A DNA stretch of 64,000 nucleotides from Calothrix sp. 336/3. Lineage in GTDB: Bacteria; Cyanobacteriota; Cyanobacteriia; Cyanobacteriales; Nostocaceae. The notes under the pieces were generated by a model. That model was not told the DNA's origin, searched no databases, and saw only the letters and a program-made list of their open reading frames with translations. The position numbers and the translations under genes were made by a program. Within the stretch, counting starts at the first letter, position 1; each line of letters starts with the position of its first letter. The stretch covers positions 5,496,700-5,560,699 of the forward strand of contig NZ_CP011382.1 in NCBI RefSeq assembly GCF_000734895.2, given 5' to 3'. Below are positions 1 through 8,973 of the stretch, one piece after another.

Positions 1-1077
1 CAATCAGCACTCAATGCACTTTTACCCAAGCTCAAAAAAGCAGAGGATACCAAGTGGCTGGCTGATTGTTATAGCCAAGTTTTGCAAGCCACAACTCTCA
101 ATCTAACCACTGCGTATAAGAACTTTTTTGATAAGCGTGCGGGGTTTCCTAGATTCAAATCTAAGCACGGCAAGCAGTCGATTCAATACCCACAAAACGT
201 CAAAATTGTGGATGGTAATGTCAAACTTCCCGGTAATATTGGAGTTGTCAAAGCCAAGATACATCGACTAATTGAAGGAAAAATCAAAACTGTCACTTTA
301 AGCAAAACTCCGTCAGGAAAGTACTTCGCGTCTATCCTGACTGAAGTGGATGGCAATGCTCCCGCGATGGCAGAAGGCAAGATTTACGGCGTTGACTTAG
401 GGCTAAAACATTTTGCTGTTGTCACCGATGGCGAAAAGGTTTCTAAATACGACAACCCAAGACATATTGCCAAGCATGAATGCAATTTGAAGCGAAAGCA
501 GAAAAAATTAGCGCGTAAACACAAGGGGAGTAATTCAAGAAATAGATATAGAAAAGTTGTTGCCAAAGTGTACGAACGAGTAAGCAATTCGCGGCAAGAT
601 TTTTTACATAAACTTAGTTATAAGTTGGTCAGCGATAGCCAAGCTGTCATAGTAGAGAATCTTCATGTCAAGGGCATGGTTCGCAACCGTAATTTGGCAA
701 AAGCAATATCTGATTGTGGGTGGGGAACATTCACCAACTTCTTAGCCTATAAGCTAGAACGCAAATGCGCAAAGTTGGTTGAAATTGACAGATGGTTCCC
801 TAGTTCCAAGCTCTGCTCTAATTGTTTCCATCAAGTCCGCGAGATGTCACTGGATGTCCGTGAGTGGACTTGTCCCCACTGCGGTACCCACCATGACCGG
901 GATGGAAACGCAGCGATAAATATTAGAGCAGAGGGAATCAGAATGCTAAAGGCGGAAGGTTCAGCCGTCTCTGCTGTAGGAGGGGAGGTAAGACCAAAGA
1001 TGGGGCGAAAGTCTCACCTGCGGCACTCCCCCGTGATTACAGAAGCCTACACTGTACCGTCAGGTCAGTGTGGGTAG
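1..1077 (+). CDS. tnpB: RNA-guided endonuclease TnpB (5' end outside window)
   Basis: OrfB/TnpB of an IS200/IS605-type element, in this family an RNA-guided DNA endonuclease that helps retain the transposon. The frame is open from base 1, so the N-terminus is missing; an internal TTG at 82 is not a credible start. Counting from that TTG codon, the N-terminal OrfB helix domain lies around residues 1-60. The RuvC-like acidic residues are Asp105 (GVDLGLKH), Glu192 (VIVENLHVKG) and the Asp residues of HDRDGNAA (272/274). A zinc ribbon is formed by Cys245/Cys248 and Cys264/Cys267. All catalytic and zinc positions are present, so the nuclease may be functional. The C-terminus runs into the right-end hairpin of the element, as usual. 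Confidence 0.93.
   Translation, partial: QSALNALLPKLKKAEDTKWLADCYSQVLQATTLNLTTAYKNFFDKRAGFPRFKSKHGKQSIQYPQNVKIVDGNVKLPGNIGVVKAKIHRLIEGKIKTVTLSKTPSGKYFASILTEVDGNAPAMAEGKIYGVDLGLKHFAVVTDGEKVSKYDNPRHIAKHECNLKRKQKKLARKHKGSNSRNRYRKVVAKVYERVSNSRQDFLHKLSYKLVSDSQAVIVENLHVKGMVRNRNLAKAISDCGWGTFTNFLAYKLERKCAKLVEIDRWFPSSKLCSNCFHQVREMSLDVREWTCPHCGTHHDRDGNAAINIRAEGIRMLKAEGSAVSAVGGEVRPKMGRKSHLRHSPVITEAYTVPSGQCG
1046..1074 (+). repeat. subterminal hairpin at IS605-type right end
   Basis: Nine-base arms 1046-1054 and 1066-1074 (one G-T pair) enclose an inner three-base stem ACC/GGT with loop GTCA. It overlaps the last codons of tnpB and immediately precedes GTAGTTCAC. Such hairpins are recognised by the TnpA transposase and also form the 3' part of the TnpB guide RNA scaffold. 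The assignment rests on position and shape only. Confidence 0.6.
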
Positions 1078-1297
1078 TTCACGTCATTAGTTTATCGGTA
1101 AATATCAGGTTTTGGGAAATATGAAGATTGTGGCGATCGAACGACCTTCCGCTACGCGAGTGCTGAAGTCATACCAAGAAAAAAATACCCCAGGAATTTG
1201 GGATATTTTCTGTTTATAAGTCCCTTTTTATACTCAAAATTCCGATTAGCCAAAAGGCAAGGTAGAGTATGGAAACTGTAAATTAATAGGGATATTC

Positions 1298-2824
1298 CTA
1301 GGAATCGGTGGTTTTCTCTGGTTCTGATTTTTCTGGCTTGAGGAGAGGGAAGGCGATCGCGTCTCGAATACTGGCACAGTCTGTTAACAACATGACTAAC
1401 CTATCGATGCCAATACCTAAACCTCCCGTGGGGGGCATTCCGTATTCCAGGGCGGTGAGGAAGTCTTCATCGACACCTTGAGCTTCTAAGTCTCCGGCGG
1501 CTTTGCGTTCGGCTTGGGCTTCTAAACGTTGCCTTTGGTCGATGGGATCGGTAAGCTCGGAGAAGCTATTGGCGGTTTCTCTACCAACGACGAACAACTC
1601 AAACCTTTCTACTAAACCCGGTTGGGAACGGTGGGGTTTGGCAAGGGGTGAAATTTCTACGGGGTAGTCAATGACGAAGGTTGGCTGGATGAGTGTGGTT
1701 TCGACTTTCTCTTCAAAAGCTAAATTCAGTAATTTGCCAATTGATGGGCATTCTGCCGCACCAGCAATTTCCGCAGCTTGACAAGCAGCCTTTGCCTCAT
1801 CCACCGTTGCAAAGCTGGTAAAATCAATACCTGTAGCCTCTTTCACCAAATCATGCATGGTGACACGTCGCCAGGGTGGGGTTAAATCTACCTCTTGCCC
1901 TTGGTAGTTAATTTTCAGTGTGCCTAATACTTCCTGGGCTACGGTGGTAATAATACCCTCCGTCAGTGCCATCATGTCGTGGTAGTCGGCGTATGCTTGA
2001 TAAACTTCGATGGAGGTAAATTCGGGGTTATGGCGGGTAGAAACTCCCTCATTCCGAAAAATTCGCCCCAATTCAAAGACTTTTTCAAAGCCACCGACAA
2101 TCAACCGTTTGAGATGAAGTTCCGTAGCAATCCGTAGGTATAACTCGATTTCTAAGGTATTGTGGTAGGTGATAAAGGGGCGAGCATCGGCACCTCCTGC
2201 CTCTGATTGTAAAACTGGGGTTTCAATTTCAATAAATCCCCGTTCATCTAGGTAACGTCGGATACCGGCAGTAATTTGAGCGCGACGACGAAAAGTCTGT
2301 CTAACTTCGGGATTGACGATTAAATCTACGTATCTTTGGCGGTAGCGTTTGGCAATATCTGTTAATCCATGCCATTTATCAGGTAAGGGCAACAGTGATT
2401 TGGTAAGAATCGCATATTCCCGTACATGAATGGATAATTCACCCTTTTGAGTTCGTTTAATAGTTCCTTTAACACCGAGGATATCGCCAACATCCACGAG
2501 TTTCTCCAATTGTTTGAAGGCATTTTCTAGGATAGATGCCATACCTTCATCAATGGTTTTTTTATCTAAATAAAGTTGAATTTTAGCAGTTTCATCTTCT
2601 AGGGTGCAGAAAGCCAATTTTCCCATGAAACGACGCGCCATCACACGTCCGGCGATCGCCACTTCTAAATCTACTTCTTCACCGCTCGGCAAGTCAGCGA
2701 ATTTCGCTTGTAATTCAGCTGCGTGGTGGGTAGCATCCCAACGATAGGCGTAGGGATTCATTCCTAATTGTCTCAGTTGCTCGACTTTTTCTAATCGCGT
2801 GGCGCGGATATCTTCTTCCGACAT
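1298..2824 (-). CDS. lysS: lysyl-tRNA synthetase, class II
   Basis: Charges tRNA-Lys with lysine in the cytosol. The N-terminal OB-fold anticodon-binding domain (about residues 40-150) precedes the class II catalytic core. The core has motif 2 around FRNEGVSTRHNPEF and motif 3 GGLGIGIDRLVMLL near the C-terminus. I place the start at the ATG complementary to 2822-2824 (508 residues, the usual length), because the reading frame upstream to 2887 adds 21 residues (MSLELETAS...) that do not resemble the family. The gene stands alone, divergent from the next gene. HIP1 octamers occur within it. Identification is secure; only the start is open. Confidence 0.97.
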   Translation of the reverse strand: MSEEDIRATRLEKVEQLRQLGMNPYAYRWDATHHAAELQAKFADLPSGEEVDLEVAIAGRVMARRFMGKLAFCTLEDETAKIQLYLDKKTIDEGMASILENAFKQLEKLVDVGDILGVKGTIKRTQKGELSIHVREYAILTKSLLPLPDKWHGLTDIAKRYRQRYVDLIVNPEVRQTFRRRAQITAGIRRYLDERGFIEIETPVLQSEAGGADARPFITYHNTLEIELYLRIATELHLKRLIVGGFEKVFELGRIFRNEGVSTRHNPEFTSIEVYQAYADYHDMMALTEGIITTVAQEVLGTLKINYQGQEVDLTPPWRRVTMHDLVKEATGIDFTSFATVDEAKAACQAAEIAGAAECPSIGKLLNLAFEEKVETTLIQPTFVIDYPVEISPLAKPHRSQPGLVERFELFVVGRETANSFSELTDPIDQRQRLEAQAERKAAGDLEAQGVDEDFLTALEYGMPPTGGLGIGIDRLVMLLTDCASIRDAIAFPLLKPEKSEPEKTTDS

Positions 2825-3255
2825 GATTAACGAACTTGATTCAGGGCAAGAATTAATTATAGATGCTGTCTCAAGCTCTAGACTCATTTATCTTGGGGGT
2901 TTTTCTGGGGTAATGGGTTTCTCATCCACCAGGCGATCGCCTATCTTATTCAATTCCTGGAGAAGAATCATCAGATGAAAGTGTTTCATCTCAATTTTTA
3001 CATCTCTTTATGAAACCCAAGAGGCTGTAGGGGTGGGTTTACTAGTATCTTGTGAATAATTGAAGCATATTTGTCAACCCGCTCTTACCATTTGGATAGA
3101 ATAATTAAAATATTTGTATAGCGTTTCCCAGTCAGATGAAATACACCCCACCCGCGCTATCGCGCACCCTCCCCTTACCAAGGGGAGGGTTGGGGAGGGG
3201 TAATTTTGTATCTCACCAGAATGAGAAAGGCTACATCACACAGATAATATCAAAC
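2825..3255. other. intergenic region between lysS and the SDH-like gene
   Basis: About 430 bases without a supported gene. It holds one HIP1-like site near 2933 and the palindromic C/G-rich repeat at 3167-3189. It must contain the divergent promoters for both neighbours, but I could not assign -10/-35 boxes with confidence. Confidence 0.6.
3167..3189. repeat. palindromic CCCTCCCCTT/AAGGGGAGGG intergenic repeat
   Basis: Perfect 10-base arms 3167-3176 and 3180-3189 separated by ACC, inside a longer stretch of the ACCCCACCCGCGC...GGGTTGGGGAGGGG type (about 3143-3202). Short palindromic repeats of this appearance are dispersed in many filamentous cyanobacterial genomes. Here it lies directly upstream of a coding region and reads through as an artificial N-terminal extension of the next gene. 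Confidence 0.65.
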
Positions 3256-4344
3256 ATGACCAAAAAAGTTTTAATACTTGGTGGCAGGGGGCGTATTGGT
3301 TATAGTGTAGCCTTAGATATTGCTAAGTATACCCAAGCAGAAATTACAATTACGGGGCGAACATCTCGGGAAAATTATCAAGATGTTGCTCTGCAATATT
3401 TAACCCTTGATTTGGCTGAAACGGAAAAATTACGAGAGATAATTCCGGAATATAATTTAGTAGTTCACTGTGCTGGACCTTTTCATTTACGTGATACTCA
3501 AGTATTAGAATTATGTATTGACAATGGGGTGAATTATATTGATATTAGTGACCATCGTTCTTACACTATTAAAGCTTTAAAATTAAATGAAAAAGCACTG
3601 AATGCCGGGATTATTGCAGTTGTGAATACAGGCATTTTTCCAGGTATTTCTAATAGTATGGTACGCCAATGTATCGAGAAGTTAGATATAGCTGAAAAAA
3701 TTCATTTAAGTTATGTGGTGGCAGGTTCCGGTGGTGCGGGAATAACTGTGATGCGTACCACTTTCCTGGGCTTACAACATCCCTTTGATGCTTGGATTAA
3801 TGGCGCATGGCAGCAAGTTAAACCCTATACAGCTAGGGAAAATATCAACTTTCCTGCTCCCTATGGTCAAAGCGGGGTTTATTGGTATGATATGCCAGAA
3901 GCATTTACCTTACCCCAAGCATTTCCAACTGTGAAAACGGTGATTACTAAGTTTGGTTCTATTCCTGATTTTTACAATCATCTGACTTGGATTGCTGCCC
4001 ATCTTTTTCCAAAATTTTGGATCCAAAGTTCCTATGGTATTGAGTTTCTTTCCCAGGTGAGTCACCTGATGACAGATGTCACCGATAGACTTACTGGTGT
4101 AGGTGTAGCTGTAAGGGTGGAGGTTTCTGGAATCAAAGATGAGCAAACATCTGTGGCTACTTCTAACTTATTCCATGAAAATACTGCCGTTGCTGCTGGT
4201 TGCGGTACGGGTAGTATTGCTCAACTCATTTTAGAAGATAAATTGACACAGCCAGGTGTTTTGACTGTGGAAGAGGCATTAAGTAACCATTTGTTTGAGC
4301 AGGTAATGGCACAAAGAGAAATAGTTATTATGCCCACAAATTAA
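3256..4344 (+). CDS. saccharopine dehydrogenase-like NAD(P)-binding oxidoreductase
   Basis: A 362-residue protein of the saccharopine dehydrogenase/homospermidine-synthase-like superfamily. The N-terminal Rossmann fold starts at once with VLILGGRGRIG (residues 5-15, a GxGxxG variant). This is followed by the typical HCAGPFHL and NYIDISDH segments (about residues 75-105) and then a long C-terminal catalytic or dimerisation half. The start is the ATG at 3256. The frame is open further upstream to an ATG at 3136, but those 40 codons come from an intergenic palindromic repeat. The substrate is unknown; cyanobacterial members are usually annotated only as saccharopine dehydrogenase NADP-binding proteins. 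The stop codon overlaps the stop of the convergent receptor gene. Confidence 0.85.
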   Translation: MTKKVLILGGRGRIGYSVALDIAKYTQAEITITGRTSRENYQDVALQYLTLDLAETEKLREIIPEYNLVVHCAGPFHLRDTQVLELCIDNGVNYIDISDHRSYTIKALKLNEKALNAGIIAVVNTGIFPGISNSMVRQCIEKLDIAEKIHLSYVVAGSGGAGITVMRTTFLGLQHPFDAWINGAWQQVKPYTARENINFPAPYGQSGVYWYDMPEAFTLPQAFPTVKTVITKFGSIPDFYNHLTWIAAHLFPKFWIQSSYGIEFLSQVSHLMTDVTDRLTGVGVAVRVEVSGIKDEQTSVATSNLFHENTAVAAGCGTGSIAQLILEDKLTQPGVLTVEEALSNHLFEQVMAQREIVIMPTN

Positions 4345-7343
4345 TTGTACTTTTGGGGGAGTGTTAAATAGGTTTTGAAACCTGCCACAGATTCTTGTAA
4401 CTCCTGACTAATGTCTACAGTTTGATTTAAAGATTGGGAAATTTCTTGGGATAGGTGACTATTCACATCTAAAGCATGAGATATATTTTCGATTGCATTG
4501 ATTAAATCTTCTGATATTGTCAGTTTATATGTTGTAGATTGGGAAATATTTTGTACCAATTCATGAACTTGTTGGGAAACTTGTAACATTTGATTAAGTT
4601 TCTGCTTCGTTATTTCTAAGTTATGGGAACTTTCTATGACTTGTATGGTTCCCGATTCCATTGATTTGATAGTTAACTGAGCATCTTTTTGAATATTTTC
4701 GATAATTTTCTCAATTTCTTGGGTGGCTTCAGTACAATGAGTTGCAAGTTCTCCAACTTCTTCGGCAACGATGGCAAAATTTTGCTCCTCTTTACCTTCC
4801 CGTGCTATTTCTAATCCTGCATTTACTGCTAACAGGTTGCTTTGCATAGCAATTTGGTTAATCAAAAAGATAATGCGAGAAAGTTGCTGAGAAGATTCTC
4901 CTAAACGTTTGATTTTCTTCGCCATATCATCAATGTTTGTGCGAAGATTTCGGAGATTTTGGAGATTCATTTCTATGGCAACTTCGTTTTCCTGAGCAGC
5001 ATCTACTATGGTGTAACTTTCTGTTGCAGATTGTTGGGTACTTTCTAGTAAATCTTTGAGGTTGACAGTGAATTGTTCCACATGGCTTAGTGTTTGCTTG
5101 ATTTCTGCTGATTGTTGCAGATTGGTATCAGCAAATTGACTCATTGCCGTATCATTGTCAACGATCGCGCTATTAACTTGCTGTGCAGAAACTTGTATTT
5201 TGGTGGCGATCGCCCGTAAATTACTGATGGTGTTGTTGATATATTCACCCACAAAACTCATTTCCCCAGGAATTACATCTGTTTGCACAGTCAGATCACC
5301 TTGGGATAAATGCTCAATATCTTGTAATATCTTTTCAATTTGCTGATATATTGTGGCTTGCTGCAAGGATTTCTCTTGGGAAATAGACTCTACCTGGGAG
5401 GAAACTTGCTGGATTTGTTCTTGCAGGGCAGCTTTTTCTAATGCATAGGCAATCGGTACTGCAACTTGCTTCAAAAAATTGATTTCGACTTCTTGCCAAT
5501 TGCGTGGTGTCGAACATTGATGGGCAATTAGTAAGCCATACAACTGATTATTAATTACAATTGGTGCAACTAAATTTGCTTTGATGCCAAATCTTTTTAA
5601 CAGATTTAGATGACATTCTGTTAAGTTCGCTGTCTCCACGTTATCGATATTTAAAACAGTACCCTGTTGATATTTGTGTATAGATTTCTGGGTAAAGCAT
5701 GAATCATTAATTTCTGCACCAATTGCCACAGGAAATTCTACTGCCACTGATTCTGCAACTACCCTGCCTTCCCAGGATGGATTAAATTGATAGACAATAA
5801 CTCTATCGGTTTTTAAGGCATCACGGATACGATTCACTGCCGTATTTAAAATATACTGTGTATTTAAAGAGCTACGGCAACGGATATTGATTTCATTGAC
5901 AAGTTGTGTCAGATATGACTCATTTTGCTGGCTATGAGATTGGGAAACTATACTGTCAGCCATGGCATTAAAACTAACTGCAATTTGCCCAATTTCATCG
6001 ATGGCAAATACATCAGCTCGTACAGTGCGATCGCCAGTAGCAAAACTTTGAGCTTTCAGCCTTAAATTTTGGATAGGTGTAATGATAGAACGTCGTAAAA
6101 CATATGCACCCATTAAGATAATAATAACTGCAATGTAAACACTTAATAACTCTAACCAAAAACTTTGACCAAGTAATTGATTGAGAGTGGTTTGTGGTGT
6201 TCCCCGCACCAAAATTCCCACGGGAGCATCTCCAAAAATACTTAACTGCTCATCTTCCGTTTCAATGATTTTATTGGGAACTGCTTTTGCCGCGATCGCA
6301 TAGGTTTGCTGACCAATTTTTAACTTTCCAGCCACCGGTTTCCCATCTGTTACCGTTGCTGCTCTTAATAATGCTATCCCTTCTGGGGGCAAAGCGACAT
6401 CTGTTTCTGCTTGATTAATATTCTGAGATGCACCTTGATATAGGGAAGTAACTAAGCTTAATTCTCCCGTTGGCTTACGTAAATAAATCGCACTATAACC
6501 TCCCCCAGTTGCCTTTAAAGTTGCCTTGGTAATAGGAATTTTACCGTTAACAATATCTCCAGAAACTAAAGCCCCAATGACATTTCTTGTTTGTAAATCT
6601 CTGACTGGTGTCACAGTATAACGAATCAAGAAATCTTGACGATTCACACCATTAGGTAAAGGAGGAGCCTCTCTTAATATTTCCGAAGATTTGACAATAC
6701 TGTTAACTTTAATTTGACGCGGATAATTAAAGACTTCTTGCACCAAGTTATCGGGATTAAAAATTTCACCCGTTCTATCCGCATTGGCATTAACAATAAT
6801 TTTTAAGTCTTTTCCGACTAAGGTAGCATATTCTATTTTTCTAGCTTGAATCTCATTTTGTAAGATTTGCTTAACTTGGTTTTTATCTTCAGGATTTAGT
6901 GTTTGTCCAGAATTATAAATACTTGCTGCCTTGATGATTGCAGCATTATCTGCTTGCCCCCTAAATCCAAATCCCATTTGGTTAATTTTGATATTATAAT
7001 TAATATCACTGACCATCACTTCTGACTTAGCTTGCTCTAAAGATAAACTATCTAAGTTATGGGTAATTAATAGTCTACCGATAGAACTAATTACAAAAAT
7101 TGATAATAGTTCTGAAGCTAATAAGACTATTAACTGTTTCCTCCCAATTGGTAAGTTAGTAAACCTTTCCCAAAGGGATGGTTTCATCTCTGGAGTCTCA
7201 TCAGGAATTACAGGGGTTTTAGTTAAAATTTTCAGAGCTAATTCATCATATCTATTGTTCGTACGAACGATATTTCCCCGATATTTTTTTCTTGGCTGCG
7301 ATGTTTGAACTTGAGTTTCGTCAGAATTTACTTTGTTATTCAT
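4341..7343 (-). CDS. methyl-accepting chemotaxis-type receptor with DXCF cyanobacteriochrome GAF domain
   Basis: A 1000-residue membrane receptor, probably for phototaxis. In order it has: a cytoplasmic N-terminal tail; TM1 at about 68-93; a periplasmic sensor region (about 95-395); TM2 at about 397-418; HAMP (about 415-468); a GAF domain (about 490-640); a second HAMP-like/coiled-coil linker (about 675-730); and an MCP signalling domain (about 730-990) with hairpin tip NLLAVNAGLEIAREG. The GAF domain holds the DXCF motif DSCF (547-550, Cys549) and the bilin-attachment motif ECHLNLL (Cys577-His578). The 28-residue spacing equals that of the two cysteines of the blue/green photoreceptor TePixJ (family knowledge). 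I infer bilin binding and blue/green photocycling. No che or pix genes adjoin it. The 3' end overlaps the convergent neighbour by four bases. Confidence 0.9.
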   Translation of the reverse strand: MNNKVNSDETQVQTSQPRKKYRGNIVRTNNRYDELALKILTKTPVIPDETPEMKPSLWERFTNLPIGRKQLIVLLASELLSIFVISSIGRLLITHNLDSLSLEQAKSEVMVSDINYNIKINQMGFGFRGQADNAAIIKAASIYNSGQTLNPEDKNQVKQILQNEIQARKIEYATLVGKDLKIIVNANADRTGEIFNPDNLVQEVFNYPRQIKVNSIVKSSEILREAPPLPNGVNRQDFLIRYTVTPVRDLQTRNVIGALVSGDIVNGKIPITKATLKATGGGYSAIYLRKPTGELSLVTSLYQGASQNINQAETDVALPPEGIALLRAATVTDGKPVAGKLKIGQQTYAIAAKAVPNKIIETEDEQLSIFGDAPVGILVRGTPQTTLNQLLGQSFWLELLSVYIAVIIILMGAYVLRRSIITPIQNLRLKAQSFATGDRTVRADVFAIDEIGQIAVSFNAMADSIVSQSHSQQNESYLTQLVNEINIRCRSSLNTQYILNTAVNRIRDALKTDRVIVYQFNPSWEGRVVAESVAVEFPVAIGAEINDSCFTQKSIHKYQQGTVLNIDNVETANLTECHLNLLKRFGIKANLVAPIVINNQLYGLLIAHQCSTPRNWQEVEINFLKQVAVPIAYALEKAALQEQIQQVSSQVESISQEKSLQQATIYQQIEKILQDIEHLSQGDLTVQTDVIPGEMSFVGEYINNTISNLRAIATKIQVSAQQVNSAIVDNDTAMSQFADTNLQQSAEIKQTLSHVEQFTVNLKDLLESTQQSATESYTIVDAAQENEVAIEMNLQNLRNLRTNIDDMAKKIKRLGESSQQLSRIIFLINQIAMQSNLLAVNAGLEIAREGKEEQNFAIVAEEVGELATHCTEATQEIEKIIENIQKDAQLTIKSMESGTIQVIESSHNLEITKQKLNQMLQVSQQVHELVQNISQSTTYKLTISEDLINAIENISHALDVNSHLSQEISQSLNQTVDISQELQESVAGFKTYLTLPQKYN

Positions 7344-8210
7344 AGTTTTTGAATATTTACTGGGAAAATAAGAATCACAAAAACGAGTAATAGCAAGTAT
7401 TACTAAATATGATGCTATTAACTGATACTGAGTTTGTTATCTTAGGAAAAGGAATAAGTACCCTGTGATGTCTAGCAATGGGTAGATGAGGGGTGATGTA
7501 AATTGCTTGATAATTGAATATTAGACAAGACCAAAATTTGATAGCATCAATTTTTCTAGAAGACGCGCACAATCAATGCTTTACCTTTGGAAGCAGAACT
7601 CTCTCCAAAGCGATATTTAATGACGCTTAACAAATAAGTACGGAGAATATGGGAGATGCTGTAGAGAAGAAAGTTTTCATAGAGATATTCAGCCTGAACA
7701 TACCTTTAACCTACAAGTGATTTTTATCACCGAACTTTAGCTAGTGAAAAATCAATCTGAAATCGAGGGGAACACTTTGGAAGTAAAAAACTATCTTAGT
7801 GTATTGTGGCACACAAATCAAGCCACTTTATATCATGTGTCGGTAAATACTGTTAATGAAAAGACCCCCTGCCAACTAACCCTTTCCTTGGTAAGGTGAT
7901 GATAGGCAGGTGTGGTAAATTAAGAATGACGAGTAATGCAGCGAGTATGATATTTATTGAAATTGTCTACTTGTATGGAAAAGTATCATAAATTGCGGTG
8001 GCTATGGATAGACAAAATTAGTATCAAAGAATACATTTATTTGAGAAACTATTGACAGCTTACCCCATATTTGCATGATAAATTTGACACAGTTTTTATA
8101 TTAAACCTCGTCTATTTTGAGAACTTTGTAACTCTAGATATTGCTTTCTTGCATCACAATCACAAAACTCAACTTTTCATGATGTGGAAGATTTAATTGA
8201 GGGGTTTGAG
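7344..8210. other. long intergenic region, no supported gene
   Basis: About 870 AT-rich bases between two minus-strand genes. Short reading frames in it lack ribosome-binding sites and any family resemblance. The only structure I see is an imperfect hairpin (CCTGCC at 7868-7873 against GGCAGG at 7905-7910, with an inner CCTT/AAGG). The promoter and leader of the receptor gene must lie near 7344-7450. No tRNA or riboswitch signature was recognised. Confidence 0.5.
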
Positions 8211-8951
8211 TTAGAGGATTTGACTGAGAAACTCTTTGGTACGTTCGTGTCGAGGATTGGTGAAGAATTCTGCTGGTACACCACTTTCGAGAATTACACC
8301 TCCATCCATGAAGTATATTTGGTCAGCGACTTCCCGAGCAAATCCCATTTCGTGGGTGACAAGTAAACAAGTCATTCCCTCCTCGGATAACTCACGGATG
8401 GTTCGTAATACCTCTTTGACTGTCTCCGGATCCAGAGCTGCGGTAACTTCGTCAAATAGCATAACTTGGGGTTTCATCGCTAGGGAACGCGCGATCGCCA
8501 CCCTTTGCTGTTGTCCCCCGGAGAGTTCTGCGGGATAATTCTTTTCTTTCCCTTGCAAACGCACTTTTTTCAATAATTGATAAGCACGTTCTTCTACTTC
8601 TTTTTTATCTTGCTTTAAAACATGAATTGGTGCCATCATGACGTTTTCTAAAGCTGTGCGATGGGGAAATAAATTATACTGTTGAAACACCATTGATACC
8701 ATACGTCGCAGACGAATCTTATCCTTGTCTGACTGCAACTCATGGACAAGAAAATCTCCCACACGGATAAAGCCAGAATTAATATCAACTAACCCATTAA
8801 TACAGCGTAAAATTGTCGATTTCCCGGAACCAGAGGAACCAATAATACAAATCACATCTCCTTGGTTAACATCAAAGGAAACGCCTTTTAATACTTCTAT
8901 TTTGCCAAAGGATTTATGTAAATCTCGGAGAGAAACTAATGGTTCTGTCAC
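8211..8951 (-). CDS. polar amino acid ABC transporter, ATP-binding protein
   Basis: The 246-residue ATPase of a GlnQ/HisP-type amino acid importer, acting on the inner face of the plasma membrane. Visible motifs are Walker A GSSGSGKST (about residues 38-46), signature LSGGQQQR, Walker B VMLFDEVTAALDP, and the H-loop in LLVTHEMGFA. The two permease genes and the binding-protein gene lie directly upstream in the same orientation (22-base gap to the nearest), so this is the last gene of a four-gene operon. The arrangement binding protein-permease-permease-ATPase resembles natF-natG-natH-bgtA of Anabaena (neutral and acidic amino acids). Orthology and substrate cannot be fixed from sequence alone. 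Confidence 0.93.
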   Translation of the reverse strand: MTEPLVSLRDLHKSFGKIEVLKGVSFDVNQGDVICIIGSSGSGKSTILRCINGLVDINSGFIRVGDFLVHELQSDKDKIRLRRMVSMVFQQYNLFPHRTALENVMMAPIHVLKQDKKEVEERAYQLLKKVRLQGKEKNYPAELSGGQQQRVAIARSLAMKPQVMLFDEVTAALDPETVKEVLRTIRELSEEGMTCLLVTHEMGFAREVADQIYFMDGGVILESGVPAEFFTNPRHERTKEFLSQIL

Positions 8952-8973
8952 GGAAATTACCTCTATTTTATTT

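Larger units (their letters stand above)
1..1082 (+). mobile_element. IS200/IS605-family element, right part
   Basis: The window opens inside a tnpB reading frame that has no start in the window, so the left end and any tnpA lie upstream. Just beyond the catalytic core, an imperfect hairpin sits at the 3' end (1046-1054 pairing with 1066-1074, with an inner ACC/GGT step and a GTCA loop). It is followed by GGGTAGTTCAC, which is how the right ends of many cyanobacterial IS605-type elements look. IS605 elements have subterminal hairpins instead of inverted repeats and make no target duplication. The exact right boundary near 1082 is inferred. The 3' part of the gene and this hairpin are where the guide (omega/re) RNA of TnpB elements is normally encoded. 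Confidence 0.75.

Noticed and set aside
3136..3255. Upstream extension of the saccharopine dehydrogenase-like gene
   Set aside because: The extra 40 codons come from the CCCTCCCCTT/AAGGGGAGGG repeat; a typical Rossmann start follows at 3256.
7375..7572. Minus-strand 65-codon frame upstream of the receptor gene
   Set aside because: No ribosome-binding site, no family resemblance, and composition like the surrounding AT-rich intergenic DNA.
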